DNA from: Panicum virgatum
Lineage: Eukaryota > Streptophyta > Magnoliopsida > Poales > Poaceae
DNA length: 64,000 nt
Direction: 5' to 3'
NCBI RefSeq assembly: GCF_016808335.1
Contig: NC_053146.1
Location: 8,377,015-8,441,014 of the forward strand
Position 1 is the first letter of the stretch; every line of letters starts with the position of its first letter. The notes beneath the pieces were generated by a model. That model did not search any database. It was not told the DNA's origin and was given only the letters and a program-made list of their open reading frames with translations. Of this stretch, positions 23,601 through 34,852 are shown piece after piece. The position numbers and the translations under genes were made by a program.

Positions 23601-26600
23601 TGAGCCTTTCTATTTGTAGCACTACAGAAAAATGTTATAATCAGTCTCTTGATATAAACTCTTTGGAGTTGCATATTTAATATCTGCTCGAGCTTGCAAT
23701 TGTCATAGCTTAAGCAGGAACATGTGAACGAAACAATAAAGAAGACACTTGATTGGTACTCCATTTCATTTTATTAGGCGTGCACATATTTTGAGTCAAA
23801 CCTTGTAATTTTCAATCAACAATTAGCGGCACGTGATATGGATTTTTTTTACGAGAATTATATCATTGGATTGACATTTAAATATACTTTCTTATGATTA
23901 TAACAGAAATTAAGAGCCAAGTCTAGTTTTGGAGACTGGCAAATCAAACCATGCCTTATTTTTTTGAATGGAAATGGAAGTAGAAATGTTGGCACAGCCT
24001 ACGATGCCAATCTTGTCCCGGATTTATGAATTTGATGTTTATGGACATTGAAGTTAATGATCTAAAAAAAGCCACTGTTGAAGGATACATAGTCATATCA
24101 TTATTTCTTATTTCAACTGTGTCACCCACTTGTTTTCTTATTTTTCTTTGCTTTCATTGTAGCATTACTGTGGTTGTTGGAAATACCCCAAGTTCTGACC
24201 CTTCTGGAAGGCTCATCCTGCTCCCAAAGGCATCTGCCCAGAATTCTGGCCTCTCTGGTTCTAAAAGGGCTAAGAAGAAATCTGACTACAAAGTTGGGTC
24301 ACTTGTTGAAGCAGAGGTCAATTATTTTCATTTCAGATCCTAAAGTTGTCAACTGTTTCCATTTTCTGTGTTTGGAAACTCCGCTTACACAAATCCTTTG
24401 GACAGGTTATTGATATCAAACCACTAGAACTTCTACTGAAATTTGGTGCCAATCTTCATGGAAGAATTCATATTACCGAGGTAGAAATCAGACTTTACTC
24501 GAGATTTCTTATGCAATATTGGCTAATCACTAATTAGTGATACATTTCTGATAGGTTCTTGAAGAGGATTCTGCTGAGCATCCCTTTAGTAAACTCAGAA
24601 TCGGGCAAAAGCTTACCGCCAGAATTGTTGCAGAGGCTGAACCTTCTGGAAAGAGTGGCAAAAATTTCAAATGGGAATTGTCTATTAGACCGTCTATGCT
24701 TAAGGGTATGCTTTGCTTGTAGTCTTCTCAAATTTGTATGTTCCATAATAAATGTTAGCGCACCCCACCTAGCCAACCCTACCATAAAACCCAGGTGTTA
24801 TAGTGGGAGGGGTGGGGGCTTTTATCCATAGTCCATCATTCCCCCTACGGCGTGCGAGCCTGGCGTAACCCGCAGCAGGTCTAGTGCCCGGCGTAGCCCG
24901 CAGCAGGTCTCAGCACACGAGAGGCGCAGGGGAAATCGCACAGCGGAAATGCGTGGCCAGGCGGGTTCGAACCCGGGACCTTTGGCTCTGGTACCATGTT
25001 AGCGCACCCCACCTAGCCAACCCTACCATAAAACCCAGGTGTTATAGTGGGAGGGGTGGGGGCTTTTATCCATAGTCCATCAATAAACAATCGGCTATTA
25101 TATGTCATTCGGCTTACTTTGGATCATCCATAACTCAAATCCTGTGCTGGCTGCTTTGCATTGTTACCTTTCTGTGTTTCTTAATGTTTGACATGGTTTT
25201 CTTTCCTCATTGTTGGATCTTTATTACTGGAAATTGAACCAGGTGAGTTTGAGGAATCAACTGCTCGTAAAGAACTAAATCACACCACGAATGCTGTTGT
25301 GCATGCTTATGTTGTCAAGGTGGATAAGGAATGGGTCTGGTTAACTGTATCAAGAAATGTTATGGCCCATTTATTTATTCTTGATAGTTCTTCTGAGCCC
25401 AGTGAACTAAAGGAGTTCCAGCAGCGTTTCAGTGTCGGCCAAGCAGTAAAAGGTCGTGTTATCGGTGTGAACCGGGAGAAAAGATTGCTTAGGATAAAAG
25501 CACTTGATAACCAATGTGCACAACATAATATAGACAAAATACAACAATCAGAGTCCTCTTTGGTTGAACAAACAAAACAAGGAGATATCATTGGTGGACG
25601 TGTTCAAAAAATTCTACCTGGTGTTGGTGGGCTTGTTGTTCAGATCGGACCTCATCTTCATGGAAGGGTTCATTATACTGAAATTGTCGACTCATGGGTG
25701 GCAGAACCCTTGTCTGGATTCCATGAGGGTCAATTTGTGAAGTGCAAGGTCATATCTGTAAGCCGCTCGTCTGAAGGATCTCTTCGAGTTGATCTATCAC
25801 TCCGTTCATCAAACCTACGCACATATTCTAGCGATTCAAGTCTATTTGATGATGGGTAAGTGCTTTTTGTCATGATTTTCTTATTAACGAGATATTAATG
25901 AACAATATTATTACTTTATATAAGTGTTCTTTCTTTTTTTTAAAAAAAATGAAATTTTACTCCAAACTGATATCTATGTAGTATTAAGCTATTAGCTCTA
26001 GCTGATGGTAGCTGTCTTTTTGAATATTGAGTATTCACCCAGATGTCTCACTTTCGGAGATAAAATCCTGAGCCACTACCATGCAGCCAAGCAAGCCCTT
26101 GTTCCATCTTGTAATTACATTGTCCAGAAGAACAACTACTACTTCCACTATCATTTACACCATGAATTGTTTTATAGGGCAACTTGTATGCCTCATGTTG
26201 AGAAGATAGAGGAACTGCTTCCTGGAACTGAGATTAAGGTATTCCCCCCATTTGTTGTAATAATGTACTTTCATTTGTAAGTTTTTTAAACTAAAGTAAC
26301 ATGGTAGCGTTTGGAGGGAGGGAGGGACACACTTGTCCGGTCGTTTTTCTGGAACCATCTCATCCCAAATTTTCAAGGAATATTCCTCTTTAGGGGATGA
26401 GTCCATCCCAACATTCTTCAACGAAACACTACAAAAAAACAGGATGGAATGGCTCTATCCCAACAGATTCCTCCAAACAAACACTACCTAACGAACTTCC
26501 TCCGTCCCAAAAAAGGTCATTCTAGAATTCAAAATATGTCCCAGAAAACAAGTCATTTTACCCTATTTAAAAAGTACATGCGCATGCAAGAATCAATTTG

Positions 26601-29600
26601 TGCCAAATATGGGGTTAACATTGCCATTTTACCTCCTTGTTAATCTGTAACAAAATTCCTAGAATGACTTGTATTTTGGGATGGAGTATATCAGTTTAAT
26701 ATAACATATACAGTTTTATCATTCCTGAAAAACACAATGTATTTATTCGAACAAAAGCTGTAAATAGTGTCAGTGGCAAAAGACAGTAACTCTGGGCAAA
26801 TTCTCTATATTCTATGATATCAGAACACCTGTGTTTTTTTACCTCTTTCCAAAGGTTACTCGCTACCTGTTGGAAAAAAAATCATCCATAAATGAATACA
26901 AGATGTTAAGCTTTTATTTTATATATCTATTATTGTTGAACGGTAGTATGCCATGAACTAAAGTTAGTTTTTCAGTGACCATTTATTATGAAATGTATCT
27001 TCTGTATTTTGAAGTGATGTAATTTATCCTATTAACACTATAGGGATATGTGAAGAATGTTAATTCCAAAGGATGTTTTATTATCCTTTCTCGAATGGTT
27101 GAGGCTAGGATTACCCTGTCAAATTTATCAGACGAATATGTTGAAAATCCTCAGAAGGATTTCCCCGTAGGAAAGCTTGTACATGGAAGGTGAGATCTTA
27201 CCATTTGCAAATGCTCATGTAAAATACAAATATATTCTCCGTTGAATCTGACAAAAAACTGCAGGGTCTTGTCTGCGGACCCATCATCAGGGAGAGTTGA
27301 AGCATCACTTAGGAAGAACAGTGGTAGCAAATTAGAAAAGCCAGATGATATTAATTATAGTGATTTGCATGTTGGGGACATCATTGACGGCCAAGTTAAG
27401 CGGGTTGAATCCTTTGGATTATTTATCACAATTAGGAGCAGTGAATTGGTATGAGTTGTCATTAGACTCCACAGCTTTTTGAAATTATTGTGTATACCAT
27501 TTTATAACTACTCTTTTTGCAGGTTGGTCTGTGTCATGTATCAGAACTTTCTGATGAGCCAGTCCTTGATATTAACTCTTGTTATAAAGCTGGTGATATG
27601 GTTAAAGCTAAAATTCTGAAGGTAGGGTCTATCTTTTGTCATGCCTTCTTCTTGCCGTTGCGCATTTTAAAGTTTGCTACTTTGCATTCAGATCGATGAG
27701 AAGCGGCACCGAGTATCCCTTGGAATGAAGAAATCATACTTCGATTCTGGTCCGGCGGCTGGGGTGAATGATGATGAGGATGATGAAATTGTTCCTATGG
27801 ACATCAGCATTGCCCCTCAGATGGCTGGATATCACAACAGAACTTTAGTTCATCCCACAGCAGAACCAAGGGCTTCTGTTCTGCCTCTTCAGGTCTCCTT
27901 GGATGAATCTGAAGGTTCTGACCTAGAGGATAATAGTAATAAGGGTCATGAAATTGCGAATGGAACTGTAGCGAATGATAAAAAAAGCGATAAACGGTTA
28001 AAGAAGGAAGCAAGGAAACAAAGGTATCCATACATTTCATTCTACTTCTATGACCTTGTTTCTTTGACAAACATCAGACTTTACATGCTTATATGGTTTT
28101 CAACAGGGAATTAGAAATCAGTGCCTTGGAGGAAAGGGCTTTACAGGGAGATATACCAAGAACTCCAGATGATTTTGAGAAGTTAGTCAGGAGCTCTCCG
28201 AATAGTAGTTTTGTCTGGATAAAATATATGGCATGTTTGTTAGATCTCGCAGATGTTGACAAAGCACGTGCAGTTGCTGAGAGGTTTGTCTGCAGTCCAA
28301 AACATAATTTCTAATATTGTTCAGAATAATATTTGTGATAAGTAGTTTTCTTTTATCATCTGGTAGTTTTCTGTTGGTTTTGTTTCCAAAGGATGCAGAT
28401 TTTCCTTGTTGAAGCATTTTTTTGGGGACTTACCTTTTGTTTCCTGTGGATTAAAATTATATGTTTTTTTTCTTTTTTACTGTTCAAACTTTTTGGCTGC
28501 ATCAGTTTGCATCTTTTACAATTTCCCTTGTTGTTTTAGGGCTTTAAAAACAATAATCCCCAGAGAAGAGGAGGAGAGACTTAATGTCTGGGTAGCGTAT
28601 TTTAATCTGGAAAATGAATATGGGAGCCCACGGGAGGTAAAATTGAGCTATATTTTTGTGTTCCTTTCTATTGTAGTACTTGGATATACTGATACATCTG
28701 TTGATGTACACCAGGATGCTGTCAAGAAGGTATTCCAAAGAGCCTTGCAATATTGTGATCACAAAAAGTTGCACTTGGCTCTTCTTGCACTGTACGAGAG
28801 GACTGAGCAGTACGAACTTGCAGATGAACTTCTTGATAGAATGACCAAGAGATTCAAAACTTCTTGCAAGGTTTGTTTGCTAGCTTCATTTTTTTTAGCG
28901 GAAGAGGTAGTGAACTATTTCCTATTTTTATCTGGAGAATAACATAATTATGACTTTGTATAATGTAACTGCAGATATGGTTGTGCCGTATTCAGTTTGC
29001 CCTCAAGCAAGGCAAGGATGTTGAGTACATCAAAGCTGTTGTAAATCGTGCCCTTCTAAGTTTGCCACAGAGAAAGCGTATAAAGTTCCTCTCACAGACA
29101 GCTATTCTAGAATTCAAGTGTGGGGTGCCTGATGAAGGAAGGTCCAGATTTGAACTAATCTTACGGGAGTACCCGAAAAGAACGGATCTTTGGAGTGTTT
29201 ATCTAGACCAAGTAAGGACTTCATATATCAAACGTGTCATCTGTAGTGTTCTCAAATCATGCAAGTTCTTTTACATATATTTACATTTTGTAGGAAATCC
29301 GCCTTGGTGACATAGAAGTTATACGAGCATTATTTGATAGGGCTACTTGTCTTACCCTACCTCCAAAAAAGATGCAGGTTTGGCTCCCTTCCCATGGACT
29401 TTAGTATTTTATTGCTATATGAATAAGAACTATATGCACAAACTTCAGTCAGAACTGCTCTCACTGTGCAACTTCAATAAGAAATATTACTTATTTTTCT
29501 TTTTTATTTCTTTGCTAAACTCTAGCATATGTTTGTTTCTTCTGCTGTAATGCTGGTGTGATCTCTTGAATCACTTGAGTGTTATCCTAAACGCTAAACG

Positions 29601-29990
29601 GTAAACAGTCGGTCATCCGCCGTATAGCCCATTGTTTGGGCAAAACGGGTATTTAAACTGGCAAAATGGCTGTTTAAACGGTCAAAATAACCTATTAAAT
29701 GGAAACGGTGTACCACTGTGTCGTTTAGGCAAACAGTGATCACTTATGGATGGATTGTTACTTGTTCTGCTATGGTTTTGCAGTTCTCGATATTTTTCTT
29801 GTCAAAAGCTATAAGAAAAGGGACCATTAATAATTTTTGACTGATCTTTGTTTTCAATGTGTTGCAGTTTTTGTTCAAGAAGTACCTTAAGTTCGAGAAA
29901 TCGCTGGGTGAAGACAATGAAAGGATTCAGCATGTGCAGCAGAAGGCAATGCAATATGTTGAGAGTTCGCTGCCGTCACAAAGCCAGTAA
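5609..29990 (+). CDS. RRP5: RRP5 homologue, rRNA biogenesis protein (S1 repeats plus C-terminal HAT repeats), 40 exons
   Basis: RRP5 (PDCD11 in animals) is a nucleolar factor that binds pre-rRNA and is needed for both small- and large-subunit processing. Exons: 5609-5807, 5936-6147, 7466-7606, 7699-7875, 8472-8568, 9128-9240, 9334-9456, 9536-9607, 9731-9823, 9975-10085, 10190-10312, 10613-10801, 10913-10987, 11167-11303, 11571-11705, 12452-12591, 12742-12807, 18977-19083, 19160-19240, 19313-19387, 19468-19569, 20155-20308, 20383-20510, 23070-23153, 23244-23344, 24163-24316, 24406-24480, 24555-24705, 25243-25855, 26178-26238, 27044-27189, 27265-27448, 27523-27621, 27692-28023, 28107-28283, 28540-28636, 28715-28870, 28975-29211, 29294-29377, 29868-29990. 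They total 5,724 bp (1,907 aa) and every junction is GT-AG with matching phase. A basic N-terminus (about 1-110) is followed by repeated S1 RNA-binding folds from about 138 to 1510, an acidic linker near 1530, a lysine-rich stretch near 1610, and HAT/TPR-like repeats to the end. Exon edges were placed by eye from splice sites and frame; transposons in the introns do not break the frame. Confidence 0.93.
12991..13093 (+). repeat. 5' LTR of the copia element
   Basis: It begins TGTTGGAG and ends CTCCAATA. It matches 18635-18737 at 102 of 103 positions; the difference is in the CTAGGG(T/G)TGG segment. The target duplication places the 3' terminus at TA and not the usual CA. Confidence 0.93.
13171..18454 (+). 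pseudogene. Broken copia gag-pol (gag, protease, integrase, RT, RNase H)
   Basis: An Ala/Pro-rich gag start (ATG 13171) continues after a frame change near 14127 into a copia-type gag core (14222-14660). A second frame change coincides with a C7G12 homopolymer at 14747-14765, and a third lies near 15440. The protease motif DSGAS is near 15160. The integrase zinc-binding region (WHRWLGH at 15548) and the DDE core (acidic residues in CDLW, CDNG and the glutamate of KTER) occupy 15545-16468. RT carries YVDD at about 17514, and RNase H has the TDADWAG and SAEAEY motifs (about 18000-18135). In-frame TAG codons interrupt pol at 15590, 16466 and 18296; the frame then reaches a natural-looking end at 18454. 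The product is unlikely to be functional as read, although some breaks at homopolymers may be base errors. Confidence 0.88.
18465..18487 (+). repeat. Poly-G tract of 23 bases near the copia 3' end
   Basis: An uninterrupted G23 run lies eleven bases after the last pol stop. It is followed by two imperfect copies of a roughly 50-base unit (18527-18573 and 18588-18637), each ending in a G-rich tract before TGTT. Confidence 0.85.
18635..18737 (+). repeat. 3' LTR of the copia element
   Basis: It is 103 bp, nearly identical to 12991-13093, and followed by the target duplication GTATC at 18738-18742. Confidence 0.93.
20691..20822 (+). repeat. 5' LTR of TRIM 1
   Basis: It is 132 bp and contains a TATA-like CTCTATATATG segment near 20750. 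It differs from the 3' copy at one position close to its 3' end. Confidence 0.93.
22744..22875 (+). repeat. 3' LTR of TRIM 1
   Basis: It is 132 bp, preceded by a purine-rich tract and followed by the target duplication GTTAG. Confidence 0.93.
23402..23547. mobile_element. Stowaway-type MITE in RRP5 intron 25
   Basis: It is a 146-bp element with ends CTCCCTCC...GGAGGGAG and TA duplications at 23400-23401 and 23548-23549. The two halves are inverted repeats over most of their length. These are the hallmarks of Tc1/mariner-derived Stowaway elements of grasses. Confidence 0.93.
24753..25082 (-). mobile_element. SMART-type micro LTR retrotransposon (330 bp) in RRP5 intron 28
   Basis: Two 86-bp direct repeats (24753-24838 and 24997-25082) appear identical and flank a 158-bp interior. 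The target duplication is ATAAA (24748-24752 and 25083-25087). Read on the minus strand, the LTR begins TGATGGAC and ends CTAACA, the primer-binding site TGGTACCAGAGCC follows at once (24984-24996), and a purine tract GTAGGGGGAA precedes the second LTR. This is the layout of the small LTR elements called SMARTs, whose published example in rice is of similar size. No protein could be encoded. The interior continues past the primer site with a tRNA-like stretch including the palindrome GGGTTCGAACCC at 24963-24974. Confidence 0.92.
26304..26487. mobile_element. hAT-like MITE, decayed, in RRP5 intron 30
   Basis: The ends are imperfect inverted repeats: GTAGCGTTTGGAGG on the left, and on the right a segment whose reverse complement reads GTAGTGTTTGTTTGGAGG. 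The size and GTTTGG-type end suggest a non-autonomous hAT-like element; the target duplication is not clear. Confidence 0.55.
26496..26688. mobile_element. Stowaway-like MITE, decayed
   Basis: The left end CTTCCTCCGTCCCAAAA and right end TTTTGGGATGGAGTA are inverted, as are nearby CATTCTAGAAT and ATTCCTAGAATG segments. It directly follows the hAT-like MITE in the same intron. Confidence 0.6.
29582..29760. repeat. Unclassified repeat in RRP5 intron 39
   Basis: The stretch is rich in AAACGG/TTTAAAC motifs of a type common in grass intergenic DNA, probably a relic DNA transposon. No target duplication or clear inverted ends were found. Confidence 0.4.
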
Positions 29991-31800
29991 ACCTACCGCT
30001 GAGTTTGAACGGTTGCCACCACTGGCGATGCAGTATACAACTTGCTACACTGATTTTTGCTTCCAGGAGTAAGATGCTCACACGGCCAGAATCAGAATGT
30101 CCGGAGACATGTGGCCAAGAATGGAGGATTTGTTAATACATCAAGTCCACAATTTTGATCATGACAGAGTAAGACAGAATATTAGGAACTTCCCTGTCGT
30201 GATTTGAGGAGCAATATTTTGTATCCAGTCGACAGGCATACCTATTGAACGTTGTTGTGATAAGAATGATGAAAATGCCGATTGTTTGAAAGAAAAAAAC
30301 TGAACTGTCTTAAAAAGTTTTTAGGTTCCGAAGATTGCAATCTCGTCCCACATGCCTCACCCGAAAGTCAGGGTGTCTATTTTTAATTCTCATTTTTTTT
30401 TCGTTTGGAGAGTTGCATTCTTTCCAAAAGTGAAGTCTTAAGTTTTCCCCGTACATTCTGGTTTGTACTCGTTTCAGGGTCACGGATTTGCATGAGATTG
30501 AAGGGTCCCGCGCATTATAGGGGAAAAGCTGTTATAGGAACTGCGGAGTCTTGGTTGCTTTATCTGGTGGGCACGTACAGAATTCTTCTATACAAAACTT
30601 AAAAATCATCTCTTCTATGCCATGTCTTCTCTTCCATAAAATATTGTAAAATTCCTTCGTTGTCATGGTAGTAATTTTACACCTATGTGCCATTGCTGTT
30701 AAGGGTTTTGAATTCCTAATCTGCGGAGATTTTGATAATAATAATATTAAGAGAGTTTTGGGTGGGATGAGACACCGGAATTTAGATGTCCAACTTGACT
30801 ATACAACTTTACAAATAGAGGATTCGAATTCCATCTTAATCATCCCTCTCTTAGTTACCTCTATGAACCAAACAAGGGATTGGGACTGAAAAGCAAAATT
30901 CTGTTCTTAGAAGCTTGCGGTATTGAAATTTGAAATCATTTCCTCCAAGCTTTGTAAGTTTTATCCTGAGTACAAAAATTTAACCTTGCCCAAAATTATA
31001 GAAAAAAATGCTGACATCTACAACATCAATTTAGTTTCGTATGCTTCATTTAATTTGTATGAGAGATGTTAATATATTTTCCATATATAAATTTTGTGGA
31101 GGTTAGAGAAATTTAACTTATGGAAAAATAAACATATCTTACTTGATTTGTTACCCCATATGTACAAGGCATTACGTAGTCCAATATTCTCAACTTTTCT
31201 AACATTATGTGAAATCGATCATTGACGGGAAAATTGTGCGTAGTGAGGACATCAGGCTTGTCATCTTGCAGGCCTCACTATTAACTACATATGTTTCCAA
31301 CTTTTTTAAAGAGTCAAAACATTTCAAATTTGACTAAATTTATGTAATAATGTATTAATATCTATGATACCAAATAAGTACCATTAGATTCTTCATTAAA
31401 TATACTTTCATAGTATATCTATTGGTGCTAAAAAATTTTGACTTGAAATTATGAAATAAATTCAGAAAAATACAAGTATATCCGTGCCAAGTCCTCGACT
31501 TGAATCTAGATAGAGGCAGGTTTGCACCGTTAGAAATCTTACTAGTTTAAGTACGCACAGTTCGCAAGTTAAATTCTCCTATTCATAAACTAACATCCTA
31601 TTAGTGATGATAGTTGGAGGATTACTACATGAATATTAGAGTAAGAGAAACAATAATTTATCGATAGAAAGTTCCCTTATTTATGAAGTATGGTTGATTT
31701 ACATACCTATGTCTTGGCTTTGAACTATCATGATGTGATTTGGGTAGCCTCTATTTTATCCCTTCCTTCCTCTCCCTATTCCCCATTTCTCCCATCCTTA
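29991..31800. other. RRP5 3' flank and intergenic AT-rich DNA
   Basis: The first 300 bases are the likely 3' UTR of RRP5. Beyond them I see no gene. A stretch around 31300-31450 resembles an eroded Stowaway-like repeat, without complete ends. Confidence 0.5.
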
Positions 31801-33028
31801 TCTATACTATCTACTAAAGTGCCAAGAATTGGCGCAACCTCATGAGCCTGGCCCCACGTGGACCCCGTGTACTGTTCATACAGGACCTACGTGGGACCCA
31901 CATACTCTTCAAGTGGGGCTCACGTGGGACCAACATACTTTTTAGGTGGGGCCCACATACTTTTTACTTTTAGGTGGGGTCCATGTGGGACCCACGTACT
32001 ATTTAATTGGATCCCGCACACATTATTTGGTGGGACCCACAGTTCTATTGAGTGGGTCTCTTTATCATTAAAAAAATATTCCTTCCATTACTTCAAAATA
32101 TAAAATATATTTAATTACTTTTTACAGATAAAAATAAATTGTATACTACGTTCACATGTGGTAGTCCTACTAGTTTTTGGACTTCGCTTCCACTCTGTAA
32201 ACTCGCAAAATATAATTGAATCATTTATTCATCGCTAATCTTATCTTTTTTTCCTTACCAAAACTAATAATCAATGTAAACCAATCCATTAAATATACCT
32301 ACTAACACAAAAAAAAATCCTAGAAAAATATCTATACCTCCATACTAGAAGGTTTCAGATTGCTACGCTCTCATATTGTAATTCTTAGATTTGATTTAAC
32401 ACATCGATATGATGTTGATTTGAGTATAGTAACAGATAATATTTTTCCACTATTATTTTATCAACATTTTGGTATAGGCGCGCATAGCGCGCCAATTACT
32501 CTTCAGGTGGGATCCATATACTTTTTAGATGGGACCCACACACTATTCAATGGGTCAGTGGGACCCACCGTTCTATTGAGTGGGTCTATTTACCTTTTAA
32601 AAAATATTCCTTCCATTACTTGAAAATATAAAATATATTTAATTACTTTTTATAGATAAAAAATAATTTGTATACTACGTTCACATGTGGTAGCTCTACT
32701 ACTTTTTGGACTTCACTTTCATTTCGTAAACTCGGGAAATATAACTGTCATTCATTCATTACTAATCTTACCAAAACTAATAATCAATGTAAACTAATCC
32801 ATTAAATATACCTACAAGCACAAAAAAAATCCTAAAACAATATTTATACCTCCATATTAGAAGGTTTCGGATTGGACTCTAGACTACTATGCTTATTTAC
32901 TGTAATTTTTAGATTTGATTCAATACATCGATATAATGTTGCTTTGAGCATTGTAACAGATAATATTTTCCCACTATTATTTGATCAACATTTTGGTATA
33001 AGCGCGCATCGCACGCCAACCTAACTAG
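31801..33028 (+). mobile_element. Non-autonomous Helitron with an internal tandem duplication
   Basis: The left end follows an A and begins TCTATACTATC. The right end is a GC-rich hairpin (about 33001-33017) followed by CTAG at 33025-33028 and then T, fitting Helitron insertion between A and T. The last 450 bases occur twice: about 32042-32493 and 32570-33017. The first copy ends in a perfect hairpin GGCGCGC-ATA-GCGCGCC (32477-32493) but lacks CTAG. No Rep/helicase protein is present. The left part is rich in GTGGGACCCAC-like palindromic words, which account for its apparent ORFs. Confidence 0.8.
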
Positions 33029-33664
33029 TTCTATCTGACGCCTTAGTTAATGCTATAAAACCGTTTTAGCTGCCTCATTAGGGGTCTGGCAGTGTGGAGC
33101 TAGGAATGAACCGTAGGGGAGGGGGCATTTTCCCTGACCAAGAACAGAGGAGAAAGAAGCCTATCCTTGGTAGGTGGCGCTAGGGATTGGATGAACCACA
33201 AACTGATTAGGATTGGCGGATTGCGGGAGCCGGAGTCCAAATCATCTCGCAGCTGGCTACGAAGGCTGGCGAGTGGCAGACGATGGAGACTGCAGACCGG
33301 GACGGGGACGGCAGTGGCAGAGGCAAAGGCGGGGGCCGACAAGGCGCGAGCAGCAATGCAGCCATCAGCCCGGCGCTGCGTGCCGTCTGCCAGCATAGAT
33401 GAGTGGGTGTATACAAGATGGGTCTTGAAGGCTTCAATTTTGCATACCTAGATCGGGGGGATGGCCCACTTTTGCCGAAATGTAGCTCCGCCAGTGGGTG
33501 CGTTATCCATCACTTGAGGTGATGATTTTGCATTGGTTCTATATTGGCCCGACCCATTAGTAGAGATTGTTGCGCATGTTGCCTACTAAATAGAAGTATA
33601 GAGCATAATCTTTACATACATGCAAAAGAGATAAAAGTGCTGCCATCACTCACATGGATCTGAA
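33029..33664. other. Intergenic, no gene recognised
   Basis: It includes a GC-rich block (33100-33480) with overlapping ORFs on both strands but no recognisable domain or splice structure. Confidence 0.45.
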
Positions 33665-34135
33665 ATGTTATAACTATTAAACCAGACATCCAAATTAAAT
33701 TTAGATTGCATCATTATCTTTCTCATCACAAGATTTTCAAAACAAAATCACACTTGCATATGTTTGCATGATATTTTTTAAAAATATTTTTCTTTTACAC
33801 TAAATAATTAATTTTGAATCCTGATAACAAATAATTTAACAACACAAACAAATAATTATTTTGTCGAACAACAAATTAAATATAATAAACAAATAATAAT
33901 GTACAACGAACAAAATATTAAACATCGCAAACATTGTTTATGTTGTTAAAATATTTATTCCCAATAGCCGGAATTAATTTTTAGTATTAAAATTTTATTT
34001 TTAAAAAAATATCATGCAAACATAGGCAAATGTGATTTTATTTTGAAGATCTTGACATGAGAAAAATAATGGTGCAATCAAAATTTAATTTGAATGTATA
34101 TTTTAAAATTTATAGTTTTTTAGTTCACCATAATG
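33665..34135. mobile_element. Foldback element with long inverted arms
   Basis: About 33680-33785 is the inverted complement of about 34003-34100; for example TTTGCATGATATTTTTT on the left pairs with AAAAAAATATCATGCAAA on the right. The AT-rich centre holds no gene. The right arm's outer 60 bases are repeated directly (34069-34128 and about 34129-34188). No superfamily was assigned. Confidence 0.7.
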
Positions 34136-34852
34136 GTGCAATCGAAATTTAATTTGAATGCATAGTTTAAAATTTATAGTTTTTTAGTATGAACTATCTT
34201 CACCCTGCATGCATGTGGGAAAGCGCAGAAATAGTTGGAATAAATATTGGCAAGCTTAAAATTCAATCCAATAGTACATGGGGGAAATTAATCAAGCCTG
34301 ATGCAAAGTCTTTCCACCTCATTAGGGTTATCTAGTGTCCCCATTGAGGAATATACATCTCTCGCAGTTGCAGTTCGGTTCAACCAGTGCATCCAAATGG
34401 GCACAAAGTGAACATCCGCTTTGCTTCCTGTGCAGACAATGGCTAATGCAGTTTATTCCTTATTTCTCATTCAACATCCGACCTACTGGCCCAACAGTCC
34501 TACGAAGAAACTTTACATTATTATTATCTAGGAAACGAACGAAACGAATAACATTTCTAGTCAGGAGGCACCATACAACAGTCCACCAAAGCTGAAGTCC
34601 TTTCTCCAAACATGCACTATATACAAGGCTTTTCGATGAATCTTGTGCCTCCACAAGATACTCGTCTAGTCACAAAAAAGGCACCGCATTATGAGTTTTC
34701 CACTATTATGCTCCAGTTGCATCATCATTCGCACATTCTGATTTTAGCAACCAAAGATCAGAATCATCCGACCTAAGCTGTGAAGGTTAATCAACCCTCG
34801 GCTGTGAACATCTCAAAATGCCAAGGTCAACCAAGTTTGCTTGGAGAAACCC

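Noticed and set aside
31858..32623. Two ORFs with repeated GPT/GGTH-like words
   Set aside because: They translate the GTGGGACCCAC-type repeats of the Helitron and have no protein character.
33100..33451. Overlapping ORFs on both strands near 33.2 kb
   Set aside because: GC-rich with no domain, no splice sites of note and no promoter motif.
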